From Pseudomonas silesiensis (GTDB lineage: Bacteria > Pseudomonadota > Gammaproteobacteria > Pseudomonadales > Pseudomonadaceae), in assembly GCF_001661075.1 (NCBI RefSeq), contig NZ_CP014870.1, positions 1,880,501 through 1,944,500 on the forward strand: DNA of 64,000 nucleotides, in the 5' to 3' direction. The position numbers were made by a program, and so were the translations under genes. Every line of letters begins with the position of its first letter. Position 1 is the stretch's first letter. The notes under the pieces are model-generated. The model saw nothing but the letters and a program-made list of their open reading frames with translations. It was not told the origin of the DNA and made no database searches. Shown piece by piece: positions 1 through 9,878 of the stretch.

Positions 1-1540
1 CGAAGCCGAGTGCATCGAGGTACTGGGTCAGGCCGGCGGCCTTGTAGTAGTCGGTGACCACTTTCGAGCCGGGCGCCAGGGAGCTCTTGACCCAGGGTTT
101 GCGCTTGAGGCCTTTTTCCACGGCTTTTTTCGCCACCAGGCCGGCGGCCATCATCACGCTCGGGTTGGAGGTGTTGGTGCAGGAGGTGATGGCGGCGATG
201 ACCACGGCGCCGTTTTTCAGGCGGTAGGTCTGGCCTTCGTAGTCGTAGTCCGCTTCGCCGGCCAGGTCGGCGTTACCGACGGCGACGCCACCGCCGCCTT
301 CGCTTTCCAGGCGGCCTTCTTCCTTGCTGGTGGGTTTGAATTGCAGGTCGGTGAAGTCACTGAAGGCCTGCGGGACGTTGGGCAGGGAGACGCGGTCTTG
401 CGGGCGTTTCGGCCCGGCGAGGCTGGCTTCGACGCTGCCCATGTCCAGGGCCAGGCTGTCGGTGAAGATCGGTTCTTTGCCGGGCAGGCGCCACAGGCCC
501 TGGGCCTTGCAGTAGGCTTCGACCAGTTTTACCGTGGCCAGCGGCCGGCCGGAGAGGCGCAGGTAGTCGAGGGTGATGTCGTCCACCGGGAAGAAGCCGC
601 AGGTGGCGCCGTATTCCGGAGCCATGTTGGCGATGGTCGCGCGGTCGGCCAGGGGCAGGTCGGCGAGGCCGTCACCGTAGAACTCGACGAATTTGCCGAC
701 CACGCCTTTTTTGCGCAGCATCTGGGTGACGGTGAGCACCAGGTCGGTGGCGGTGATGCCTTCCTTGAGCTTGCCGGTGAGTTTGAAGCCGATCACTTCG
801 GGGATCAGCATCGACACCGGTTGGCCGAGCATCGCCGCTTCCGCTTCGATCCCGCCGACGCCCCAGCCGAGTACGCCGAGGCCGTTGATCATGGTGGTGT
901 GGGAGTCGGTGCCGACCAGGGTGTCGGGGAAGGCGTAGGTGCGGCCGTCCTCGTCCTTGGTCCAGACGGTGCGCCCGAGGTATTCCAGGTTGACCTGGTG
1001 GCAGATGCCGGTGCCCGGTGGCACCACGCTGAAGTTGTCGAAGGCGCTCTGGCCCCAGCGCAGGAAGGCGTAGCGTTCACCGTTGCGCTGCATTTCGATG
1101 TCGACGTTTTGTTCGAAGGCGCTGGCGCTGCCGAATTTGTCGACCATCACTGAGTGGTCGATCACCAGGTCCACCGGTGACAGCGGGTTGATCCGCTGCG
1201 GGTCGCCACCGGCCTTGGCCATGGCGGCGCGCATGGCGGCCAGGTCGACCACGGCGGGCACGCCGGTGAAGTCTTGCATCAGGACCCGCGCCGGGCGGTA
1301 CTGGATTTCGCGATCGCTGCGCCGCTCCTTGAGCCAGGCGGCGATGGCCTTGAGGTCGGCGCTGGTGACGGTTTTGTCGTCTTCCCAGCGCAGCAGGTTT
1401 TCCAGCAGGACTTTCAGCGACATCGGCAGCTGGTCCAGGTCGCCGAGGCTTTTAGCGGCGTCGGGGAGGCTGAAATAGTGGTAGGTCTTGTCGTCGACTT
1501 GCAGGGTTTTAAGGGTGTTCAGGCTATCGAGGGACGGCAT
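1..1540 (-). CDS. acnA: Aconitate hydratase A (N-terminal part, cut by window edge)
   Basis: Cytosolic [4Fe-4S] enzyme that converts citrate to isocitrate in the TCA cycle. Translating the minus strand from ATG 1538-1540 gives 513 residues ([14 protein letters not shown]...) that run off the left edge, so about the last 400 residues of this ~900-residue family are missing. Visible family motifs are [20 protein letters not shown], split here only for length, and the cluster-ligand stretch [12 protein letters not shown]. The long linker and overall sequence fit AcnA, not AcnB. It stands alone, divergent from rlmM. The 220 bases between them must hold both promoters, but I see no clear operator. 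Confidence 0.95.
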   Translation of the reverse strand, partial: MPSLDSLNTLKTLQVDDKTYHYFSLPDAAKSLGDLDQLPMSLKVLLENLLRWEDDKTVTSADLKAIAAWLKERRSDREIQYRPARVLMQDFTGVPAVVDLAAMRAAMAKAGGDPQRINPLSPVDLVIDHSVMVDKFGSASAFEQNVDIEMQRNGERYAFLRWGQSAFDNFSVVPPGTGICHQVNLEYLGRTVWTKDEDGRTYAFPDTLVGTDSHTTMINGLGVLGWGVGGIEAEAAMLGQPVSMLIPEVIGFKLTGKLKEGITATDLVLTVTQMLRKKGVVGKFVEFYGDGLADLPLADRATIANMAPEYGATCGFFPVDDITLDYLRLSGRPLATVKLVEAYCKAQGLWRLPGKEPIFTDSLALDMGSVEASLAGPKRPQDRVSLPNVPQAFSDFTDLQFKPTSKEEGRLESEGGGGVAVGNADLAGEADYDYEGQTYRLKNGAVVIAAITSCTNTSNPSVMMAAGLVAKKAVEKGLKRKPWVKSSLAPGSKVVTDYYKAAGLTQYLDALGF

Positions 1541-1762
1541 TACGATCACTCCTTGAAGTCCGCACGGCTACGGACTGAGGGGACGGACAGAGCATTAAAG
1601 CTAGCCCTGTTTTCAGTAGCTGGCTAATAACTGGACTCTATGGACAAGTCCAAGGTTCCGAACTCGGCTATCATGCGCCGGTTTTCGTGACAGGCTTTGC
1701 TTCAACGCAAGTCTGGGCATCGCGCAGTGGTTGAATGTCTCGCCATCTGCCCAGGAGTAAGA

Positions 1763-2836
1763 ATGAACACCCTCTTTATGCATTGCCGGCCGGGCTTCGA
1801 AGGCGAAGTCTGTTCCGAGATTTCCGAACACGCCGCACGGCTGAACGTGGCCGGTTATGCCAAGGCCAAGACCGCCAGTGCCTGCGCCGAATTCATCTGC
1901 ACCGAGGAAGACGGCGCCGAGCGGTTGATGCGCGGTCAGCGTTTTGCTGATCTGATTTTTCCGCGGCAGTGGGCCCGGGGGATTTTTATCGATCTGCCGG
2001 AGACTGACCGGATCAGTGTGATCCTTGCGCACATGGCGGATTTTCCGCTGTGCGGTAGCTTGTGGTTGGAGATGGTCGACACCAATGATGGCAAGGAGCT
2101 GTCGAACTTCTGCAAGAAGTTTGAGGGGCATCTGCGTAAAGCGCTGATGGCGGCTGGCAAGTTGGTGGAGGATCCTTTTAAACCGCGGTTGCTGCTGACG
2201 TTTAAAAGCGGGCGCGAAGTGTTTATGGGGCTGGCGGAGTCGAATAACTCGGCGATGTGGCCGATGGGCATTCCGCGCCTGAAGTTTCCGCGCGAGGCGC
2301 CGAGCCGCTCGACGTTGAAGCTGGAGGAGGCGTGGCACCACTTTATTCCGCGGGATCAGTGGGATGAGCGGTTGCACAGTGATATGACTGGCGTTGACCT
2401 TGGCGCTGCGCCGGGTGGCTGGACCTGGCAGCTGGTTAATCGTGGGATGTTGGTGACGGCTATCGACAATGGGCCGATGGCGGAGAGCCTGATGGAGACC
2501 GGGCTGGTGCAGCATTTGATGGCTGACGGGTTTACCTTCAAGCCGCGGCAGCCGGTGGACTGGATGGTGTGCGACATCGTCGAGAAACCGGCGCGTAATG
2601 CGGCGATGCTGGAGGAGTGGATTGGCGAGGGGCATTGCCGGGAAGCGGTGGTTAACCTGAAGTTGCCGATGAAGCAGCGGTATGCTGAGGTGAAGCGGTT
2701 GCTGGAACGGATTGCCGACGGGTTCAAGGAGCGGGGGATTCGGGTGGAGATTGGTTGCAAGCAGCTGTATCACGATCGGGAAGAAGTGACGTGCCATTTG
2801 CGGCGGCTGGATGTGAAGAAACCGAAATCCCGGTGA
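1763..2836 (+). CDS. rlmM: 23S rRNA (cytidine-2498-2'-O)-methyltransferase RlmM
   Basis: Cytoplasmic SAM-dependent enzyme that methylates the 2'-hydroxyl of C2498 in 23S rRNA. The 357-residue product starts MNTLFMHCRPG. I chose ATG 1763 because AGGAG lies 9 bases before it; an upstream in-frame start would add 22 unrelated residues. The N-terminal third is the THUMP-like RNA-binding part. The Rossmann methyltransferase domain begins near residue 190, with the SAM loop DLGAAPGGWTWQL near residue 215. Length and order match the family. It is a single-gene unit followed by REP elements. Confidence 0.95.
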   Translation: MNTLFMHCRPGFEGEVCSEISEHAARLNVAGYAKAKTASACAEFICTEEDGAERLMRGQRFADLIFPRQWARGIFIDLPETDRISVILAHMADFPLCGSLWLEMVDTNDGKELSNFCKKFEGHLRKALMAAGKLVEDPFKPRLLLTFKSGREVFMGLAESNNSAMWPMGIPRLKFPREAPSRSTLKLEEAWHHFIPRDQWDERLHSDMTGVDLGAAPGGWTWQLVNRGMLVTAIDNGPMAESLMETGLVQHLMADGFTFKPRQPVDWMVCDIVEKPARNAAMLEEWIGEGHCREAVVNLKLPMKQRYAEVKRLLERIADGFKERGIRVEIGCKQLYHDREEVTCHLRRLDVKKPKSR

Positions 2837-2848
2837 TACACGCGGAGC

Positions 2849-3073
2849 CCCTGTGGAGCTGCCAGCGAAAGCGGTGGGTCAGTCGACATAGATGTTGAAT
2901 GTGACGCCCTCATCGCGAGCAAGCTCGCTCCCACAGTGAACTGGCGTCGTGCCTGGGTCCTGTGATCGACACAGCCCCCCCTGTGGGAGCTGGCTTGCCA
3001 GCGAAAGCGGTGGGTCAGGCGACATCGATGTTGAATGTGAGTCCGCCATCGCGGGCAAGCCCGCTCCCACAGG
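2849..3073. repeat. REP cluster, two direct copies
   Basis: Two directly repeated blocks about 136 bases apart, each ending in an inverted partner. They share the phrase around GCCAGCGAAAGCGGTGGGTC (2861 and 2997) and the palindromic core GCGAGCAAGCTCGC or GCGGGCAAGCCCGC. These are typical Pseudomonas REP/BIME elements in the rlmM-tusA gap; no gene is supported here. Confidence 0.85.
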
Positions 3074-3146
3074 GTGTGGCGTGATGCCATAGATGACGTT
3101 AAACCCGGCAATGCGCGACAATGCCGGCAAGTTTCAGGAGTGAACC

Positions 3147-3398
3147 ATGAGTGAAATGATCGAAACGCCGGTAGACGGCACCCTCGACGCCACCGGCCTC
3201 AACTGTCCGGAGCCGGTGATGATGTTGCACCAGCACATCCGTGACCTGGTGCCCGGCGGCCTGCTGAAGGTGATCGCCACCGATCCGTCGACCCGTCGCG
3301 ACATTCCCAAGTTTTGTGTGTTTCTTGACCATGAATTGGTGGGGCAGCATGAAGCGGCAGGCACCTACCTTTACTGGATCCGCAAGAAGTCCGGTTAA
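3147..3398 (+). CDS. tusA: Sulfur carrier protein TusA
   Basis: Small cytoplasmic persulfide carrier that accepts sulfur from a cysteine desulfurase and passes it on for tRNA 2-thiouridine and related sulfur transfers. The 83-residue product has the SirA/TusA fold signature: a single conserved cysteine in LNCPEPVMM (CPxP motif, Cys near residue 25) followed by the helix-strand pattern ending in [12 protein letters not shown] 3147 is preceded by CAGGAG. It is monocistronic between a REP cluster and the first tandem REP array. Confidence 0.93.
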   Translation: MSEMIETPVDGTLDATGLNCPEPVMMLHQHIRDLVPGGLLKVIATDPSTRRDIPKFCVFLDHELVGQHEAAGTYLYWIRKKSG

Positions 3399-3440
3399 AA
3401 ACCTGAGTGGGCGTTATGGCCCCCTGTTGGCGCTGGCGAA

Positions 3441-4138
3441 AACGCCTTCGCCTGTAGGAGCGAGGCTTGCCCGCGAAGGCGGCCTCGAGCCTTGTACCGC
3501 CCATGAAGACGCTTTCGCCGGCAAGCCTGGCTCCTACGGTGAAGGCGGCCTCAAGCCTTGCACCGCCCATGAAGACGCTTTCGCCGGCAAGCCTGGCTCC
3601 TACGGTGAAGGCGGCCTCGAGCCTTGCACCGCCCATGAAGACGCCTTCGCCTGTAGGAGCGAGGCTTGCCCGCGAAGGCGGCCTCAAGCCTTGCACCGCC
3701 CATAAAGACGCCTTCGCCGGCAAGCCTGGCTCCTACGGTGAAGGCGGCCTCGAGCCTTGCTGCGCCCATGACGACGCCCTCGGCTGTAGGAGCGAGGCTT
3801 GCCCGCGAAGGCGGCCTCGAGCCTTGCACCGCCCATAAAGACGCTTTCGCCTGTAGGAGCGAGGCTTGCCCGCGAAGGCGGCCTCGAGCCTTGCACCGCC
3901 CATAAAGACGCTTTCGCCGGCAAGCCTGGCTCCTACGGTGAAGGCGGCCTCGAGCCTTGCACCGTCCCTGAAAACGCCTTCGCCTGTAGGAGCGAGGCTT
4001 GCCCGCGAAGGCGGCCTCAAGCCTTGCACCGCCCATAAAGACGCTTTCGCCGGCAAGCCTGGCTCCTACGGTGAAGGCGGCCTCGAGCCTTGCACCGCCC
4101 ATGAAGACGCTTTCGCCGGCAAGCCTGGCTCCTACGGG
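3441..4138. repeat. Tandem REP array 1 (66/67-bp units)
   Basis: About ten head-to-tail units fill the gap between tusA and the MATE gene. The marker CCCAT(G/A)AAGAC recurs at roughly 3502, 3568, 3634, 3701, 3767, 3834, 3901, 3967, 4034 and 4100. Each unit has a constant spacer (GGCCTCGAGCCTTGCACCGC) and a REP core flanked by CGCCTTCGC-like inverted ends. The core occurs in two orientations while the spacer keeps one. Units with the core written CTGTAGGAGCGAGGCTTGCC are 67 bp; units with GCCGGCAAGCCTGGCTCCTA are 66 bp. Long open frames across the array are a by-product of the 66-bp period. Confidence 0.9.
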
Positions 4139-4158
4139 GGTTCAGCGTTTCCCACCAT

Positions 4159-5610
4159 TCAGCGGTATGCATCCCCTACACGAATCTGCCTGCGGGCACT
4201 GCGCGTCAGGCGGATCGACAGCATCAGCGCCGCGCAACTCAGGCCGACGATCAAGCCCTGCCACAGCCCGCTGGGGCCGCTCGGGGGGCCGAACCAGTCG
4301 GTCAGGCCCAGGATGTAACCCACGGGCAAACCGATGCCCCAGTAGGCGAACAGGGTCAGGATCATCGTTACCCGGGTGTCCTGGTAGCCCCGCAACGCGC
4401 CGGCCGCGGTGACCTGGATCGCGTCGGAGAACTGGAACAGCGCCGAATACACGATCAGCATCGCCGCCACCTGGATCACCGTCGGGTCGGCGGTGTAGAT
4501 GGTTGCGATCTGTTCGCGCAGCAACAGCATCATGCTCGCCGAAATGCACGCATACGCCAGCGCCGTGCCCATGCCGACCCCGGCGGCGAAGCGCGCTTCA
4601 CGGGGTTGCTGGCGCCCGAGGGCCTGGCCGACGCGCACGGTCACGGCCATGCCGAGGGAGTAGGGGATCATGAACACCAGCGAGCTGAAGTTCAGCGCGA
4701 TCTGGTGCCCGGCGACCACCGTTGCGCCAAGGCTGCCGATCAGCAGGGCGATCACGGCGAAGATGCTCGATTCGGCGAACACCGCAATCCCGATCGGCAT
4801 GCCGATGCCCAGCAGGCGTTTGATAACCGACCATTGCGGCCAGTCGAAACGGCTGAACAGCTTGCTCGATTGGTAGGCTGGCGCCCAGCGTTCCCAGCCG
4901 GCCATGCCCAGGGCCATGACCCACATCACGATCGCCGTGGCCCAGCCACAACCGACGCCGCCCATGGCCGGCACCCCGAAGTGGCCATAGATGAACACGT
5001 AGTTCAGCGGAATGTTCAGCGCCAGCCCGCACAAGCCGAGGACCATGGCCGGGCGCGTGCGGCCCAGGCCGTCACTGAAGCAGCGCAGTACATGGTAGAC
5101 GGCGACGGCGGGCAGGCCGCTGGCGATGCCGTGCAGGTATTGCATGCAGGGGCCGATCAGTTCGGGATCGACCTTCATCAGGTGCAGGATCGGTTCGGCG
5201 CTGAATAGCATGATGGTTGCAATCAAACCAACCACCAGGGCCAGCCACAGGGCCTGACGCACGATCGGGCCGATTTCGCTGTGGGTGCCGGCGCCGAAAC
5301 GCTGGGCGACTTTCGGGGTGGTGGCCAGCAGGGTGCCCGTCATCAACAGGAACACCGGGACCCAGATCGAGTTGCCCAGCGCCACCGCCGCCAGATCCCG
5401 CGGCCCGACCCGGCCGGCCATCACCGCATCGACGAAGCCCATGGCGGTGGTGGCCAGCTGCGCGACCATGATTGGCAGGGCCAGGGCGAGCAGGGTTTTC
5501 AGCTCCAGGCGAACCCGGGCGGGGCGGGTGAGGGCGGGAGCGGCGGGGCGGTCGGTTACGGAATTCAAGGGCGGAACGTCCAGAGGTGTTTGATGCGCGT
5601 GGCGGGGCAT
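4159..5610 (-). CDS. norM: MATE-family multidrug efflux transporter (NorM/PmpM type)
   Basis: Inner-membrane cation-coupled exporter of drugs and toxic cations. The 483-residue product starts MPRHAHQTPLDVPP at ATG 5608-5610; the longer open frame upstream is only translated REP sequence. Twelve hydrophobic segments make two MatE halves, from ALALPIMVAQLATTAMGFVD near residue 50 to ALMLSIRLTRSARRQIR at the end. From memory the sequence is close to P. aeruginosa PmpM, an H+-coupled pump. It runs convergently to tusA across REP array 1 and divergently from pdxB. The true substrate cannot be read from sequence. Confidence 0.85.
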   Translation of the reverse strand: MPRHAHQTPLDVPPLNSVTDRPAAPALTRPARVRLELKTLLALALPIMVAQLATTAMGFVDAVMAGRVGPRDLAAVALGNSIWVPVFLLMTGTLLATTPKVAQRFGAGTHSEIGPIVRQALWLALVVGLIATIMLFSAEPILHLMKVDPELIGPCMQYLHGIASGLPAVAVYHVLRCFSDGLGRTRPAMVLGLCGLALNIPLNYVFIYGHFGVPAMGGVGCGWATAIVMWVMALGMAGWERWAPAYQSSKLFSRFDWPQWSVIKRLLGIGMPIGIAVFAESSIFAVIALLIGSLGATVVAGHQIALNFSSLVFMIPYSLGMAVTVRVGQALGRQQPREARFAAGVGMGTALAYACISASMMLLLREQIATIYTADPTVIQVAAMLIVYSALFQFSDAIQVTAAGALRGYQDTRVTMILTLFAYWGIGLPVGYILGLTDWFGPPSGPSGLWQGLIVGLSCAALMLSIRLTRSARRQIRVGDAYR

Positions 5611-5686
5611 TCTACCTGTTGACGTATCGGTCAGGAAAATCGCTGTGTTGGGATTTTGTAATGGTGACTCGCAAGGTTCGACAATC

Positions 5687-5780
5687 CCCTGTGGGAGCGA
5701 GCTTGCTCGCGATAGCGGTGGGGCAGTGGAGTTGATGGCGGCTGACACACCGCCATCGCGAGCAAGCTCGCTCCCACAGG
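5687..5780. repeat. REP pair (inverted) in the MATE-pdxB gap
   Basis: Two REP copies face each other, CCTGTGGGAGCGAGCTTGCT and its reverse complement ending at 5780, about 40 bases apart. The rest of the 342-base gap (5611-5952) holds an unremarkable pdxB leader with AAGGAG at 5941; no other feature was seen. Confidence 0.85.
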
Positions 5781-5952
5781 GGGGGGCACAGGAGTGTATT
5801 CCACAGGGGGCCACAGGAGGATCTTCCACCGGGGGATCAGACCCCAAAAGTCAGGATTGGCGGCTCGGTCTTTTCGTATAACGGCGAGCAATGCCCGCTG
5901 GCCCACCACAGCCATCTCCGCCTACACTGCCAACCCGCCAAAGGAGCCTGCC

Positions 5953-7095
5953 ATGCTGATTGTTGCCGACGAAAATATCCCGCTGCTCGACGCCTTTTTC
6001 GAAGGTTTCGGCGAAATCCGCCGGGTGCCGGGACGTTCCATCGACCGCGCCACCGTCGAGCAGGCCGATGTGCTGCTGGTGCGTTCGGTGACCAACGTCA
6101 ATCGCGCGCTGCTCGAGGGCAGCAAGGTGCGGTTTGTCGGCACCTGCACCATCGGCACCGATCACCTGGACCTGGATTATTTTCAGCGGGCCGGCATCAC
6201 CTGGTCCAGCGCCCCCGGTTGCAACGCCCGGGGCGTGGTCGACTACGTGCTGGGCAGTCTGCTGACCCTGGCCGAGATCGAAGGCGCCGACCTGACGCAG
6301 CGCACCTACGGGGTGGTGGGGGCCGGCGAGGTGGGGGGCCGGTTGGTCAAGGTGCTCAAAGGACTGGGCTGGAAGGTGCTGGTCTGCGATCCACCCCGGC
6401 AAGCCGCCGAAGGGGGCGATTACGTCAGCCTCGAGCAGATCATCGAGCAGTGCGACGTCATCAGCCTGCACACGCCGTTGAAGAAGCACGGAGCGCAGTC
6501 GACCTGGCACCTGTTTGATAAAAACCGCTTGAATCAACTCAAGCCCGGCGCCTGGCTGATCAACGCCAGTCGTGGCCCGGTGGTGGATAACACCGCGTTG
6601 CGCCAGGTGCTGTTGCAGCGTGAAGACCTGCAGGCGGTGCTGGATGTCTGGGAAGGCGAGCCTGAAGTCGATGTGGCGCTGGCCGAGCTCTGCGTTCTGG
6701 CGACGCCGCACATTGCCGGGTACAGCCTGGACGGCAAGCAGCGCGGGACGGCGCAGATCTATCAGGCGTATTGCCGGTTCCTCGGGCAACCGGAGCAGGT
6801 CAGCTTGAGCGATCTGCTGCCGGCGCCCTGGTTGTCGCAGGTGACCTTGAACGGGCAAAGCGACCCGGCGTGGGCGTTGGCGATGGTGTGCCGGGCGGTG
6901 TACGACCCGCGCCGGGACGATGCGGATTTTCGCCGTAGTCTGGTGGGCAATGTGAGCGAGCAGCGGGCGGCGTTTGATACGTTGCGCAAGCATTATCCGT
7001 TGCGGCGGGAGATTGATGGGTTGCAGGTGCGGGTTGAGGGGGATTCGCCGGTATTGCACAAGATGGTGGCGGCGTTGGGGGCGGTGGCGGTTTAG
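5953..7095 (+). CDS. pdxB: 4-phosphoerythronate dehydrogenase PdxB
   Basis: Oxidises 4-phosphoerythronate to 2-oxo-3-hydroxy-4-phosphobutanoate in the DXP-dependent route to pyridoxal 5'-phosphate. The 380-residue product starts [15 protein letters not shown] at ATG 5953 with AAGGAG 8 bases upstream. It shows the D-isomer-specific 2-hydroxyacid dehydrogenase layout: substrate-binding N-terminus, NAD-binding [13 protein letters not shown] near residue 120, catalytic Arg in NASRGPVVD, Glu in [10 protein letters not shown] and His in ATPHIAGYS. The C-terminal ~100 residues are the PdxB dimerisation domain. It is monocistronic. Confidence 0.96.
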   Translation: MLIVADENIPLLDAFFEGFGEIRRVPGRSIDRATVEQADVLLVRSVTNVNRALLEGSKVRFVGTCTIGTDHLDLDYFQRAGITWSSAPGCNARGVVDYVLGSLLTLAEIEGADLTQRTYGVVGAGEVGGRLVKVLKGLGWKVLVCDPPRQAAEGGDYVSLEQIIEQCDVISLHTPLKKHGAQSTWHLFDKNRLNQLKPGAWLINASRGPVVDNTALRQVLLQREDLQAVLDVWEGEPEVDVALAELCVLATPHIAGYSLDGKQRGTAQIYQAYCRFLGQPEQVSLSDLLPAPWLSQVTLNGQSDPAWALAMVCRAVYDPRRDDADFRRSLVGNVSEQRAAFDTLRKHYPLRREIDGLQVRVEGDSPVLHKMVAALGAVAV

Positions 7096-7110
7096 GGACC
7101 GGGTCGGCAC

Positions 7111-7195
7111 CTTCGCGGGCAAGCCTCGCTCCTACGGGGCATGCGTCCATTTCGGCATCGCATCAATCTTGTAGGAGCGAGGCTTGCCCGCGAAT
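7111..7195. repeat. REP pair downstream of pdxB
   Basis: Inverted REP pair: CGCGGGCAAGCCTCGCTCCT near 7115 and its reverse complement near 7172. It lies between the convergent pdxB and PA1571-type genes. Confidence 0.8.
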
Positions 7196-7227
7196 GACGC
7201 ACCGCATTTGCCGGATCAGCACCCCAT

Positions 7228-7253
7228 AAAAAACCCGGCCACCAGGGCCGGGT
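7228..7253 (-). terminator. Rho-independent terminator of the PA1571-type gene
   Basis: On the minus strand an ACCCGGCCC / GGCCGGGT stem is followed directly by TTTTTTAT. It sits 20 bases past the stop codon of the small minus-strand gene ending at 7273. Confidence 0.8.
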
Positions 7254-7272
7254 CAAGAAGACGGTGGCTATA

Positions 7273-7452
7273 TCACTTTTCTTCGGCAGGCTTGACCAAT
7301 CGCTTTTCCAGTTCGCGGCAAGCGTCCTGGACCATGTCTTCAGTGATCGGTACTTCTTGCCCTTTCTCATCAATAATCGAGCAACCCAGAGACTGGTCTG
7401 GCTGTGTGCGGATCACTTGAATTTTGTCTTCGCTGCTGTTTTGCAAGGACAT
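7273..7452 (-). CDS. PA1571-type small protein, function unknown
   Basis: A 59-residue, acidic, soluble product (MSLQNSSEDKIQVIRTQPDQ...). ATG 7450-7452 is preceded by GAGGAG at a good distance, and the gene ends at its own terminator; both support real expression. I recognise it as a small protein conserved in Pseudomonas, but it has no assigned role. The two halves look like a short beta-rich N-terminus (IQVIRTQ...GCSIIDEKGQEVP) and a terminal helix (MVQDACRELEKRLV). It is divergent from the ABC exporter gene. Confidence 0.7.
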   Translation of the reverse strand: MSLQNSSEDKIQVIRTQPDQSLGCSIIDEKGQEVPITEDMVQDACRELEKRLVKPAEEK

Positions 7453-7582
7453 GGCCTGTCTCCTCATCAGGTTGTGTGCTTACTGTAGAGCCGCCAGGTG
7501 ACCGGGCCATGACAACTCCCTGCGATCCTCCGGGCAGCCATATCAGTCCACCAGAAATACTGCGGTCTCGCCACCCGAACTT

Positions 7583-7599
7583 TAGACCAATAGCGTCTA
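7583..7599. promoter_or_regulatory. TAGAC-N7-GTCTA inverted repeat, candidate operator
   Basis: A perfect 5-bp-arm inverted repeat in the 263-base gap between the divergent PA1571-type gene and the ABC exporter. An AT-rich stretch that could be a -10 region (TCATAATTAAA) follows about 20 bases on. It looks like the site of a dimeric regulator; the protein is not known to me. Confidence 0.35.
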
Positions 7600-7715
7600 G
7601 GGGCTAGGCATTGCGGTCATAATTAAACCGACTCATTGTGATTTACACAAATGCCGCCCTGTTGAGCGGTGTAGGCTCCCGATTAATGGCTCTATCGCGT
7701 ACAGGGAAGATCCTG

Positions 7716-9494
<1,779 letters not shown>

Positions 9495-9532
9495 GTAATC
9501 GCGCGTACTCAATCCAAGTCCGGCAAAGAACC

Positions 9533-9566
9533 CCTGTGGGAGCGAGACCGGCTTGCCGGCGAAGAC
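9533..9566. repeat. Single REP element
   Basis: CTGTGGGAGCGAGACCGGCT followed by TGCCGGCGAAG, an orphan REP just after the ABC exporter stop. Confidence 0.65.
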
Positions 9567-9695
9567 GGCGGCACATTCACTGGAGGTGTTGGCTGATAGA
9601 CCCCATTCGCTACGGTGCGGCGATCCGACAAGCCAGCTCCAGCAGGGATCTTCATTGAAAGTTCGCCGCAGAGCGTCACCGATCCCGGCTCAGAG

Positions 9696-9764
9696 CGACC
9701 CAGTAACCGACCCAGTACCGACCCAGTACCGACCAAGTAACCGACCAAGTAACCGACCAAGTAG
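9696..9764 (+). repeat. 11/12-bp tandem repeat, six copies
   Basis: Six units of the form CGACC(C/A)AGTA(A)C lie end to end (9696, 9708, 9719, 9730, 9742, 9754); the first three have C at position 6 and the last three A. A short TTTTGATTTTGATTTTGATT tract follows at 9774-9793. The 384-base gap 9495-9878 holds only this, two REP pieces and a terminator. Confidence 0.85.
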
Positions 9765-9795
9765 CGAGGCTGCTTTTGATTTTGATTTTGATTTA

Positions 9796-9829
9796 AAAAA
9801 TGCCCGCTTCAATTGAAGCGGGCATTTTT
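9796..9829. terminator. Bidirectional terminator between ABC exporter and slt
   Basis: A perfect 34-base palindrome with A-tract, GCCCGCTTC stem and T-tract on both sides, placed between two convergent genes. It can end transcription from either direction. Confidence 0.9.
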
Positions 9830-9838
9830 GTTTGAGTT

Positions 9839-9866
9839 CCTGTAGGAGCGAGCTTGCTCCTACAGG
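9839..9866. repeat. Minimal REP palindrome
   Basis: CCTGTAGGAGCGAGCTTGCT followed by CCTACAGG: a REP reduced to a near-perfect 28-base palindrome, just before the slt stop codon. Confidence 0.7.
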
Positions 9867-9878
9867 TGATGTACCGCA

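Noticed and set aside
3551..4102. Long open frames across the tandem array (for example 183 residues, minus strand)
   Set aside because: They repeat a 22-residue unit because the array period is 66 bp; no ribosome site and no protein family.
9509..9760. 83-residue minus-strand frame with VGYLVGYLVG
   Set aside because: It translates the 11/12-bp repeat and a REP piece; no start signal.
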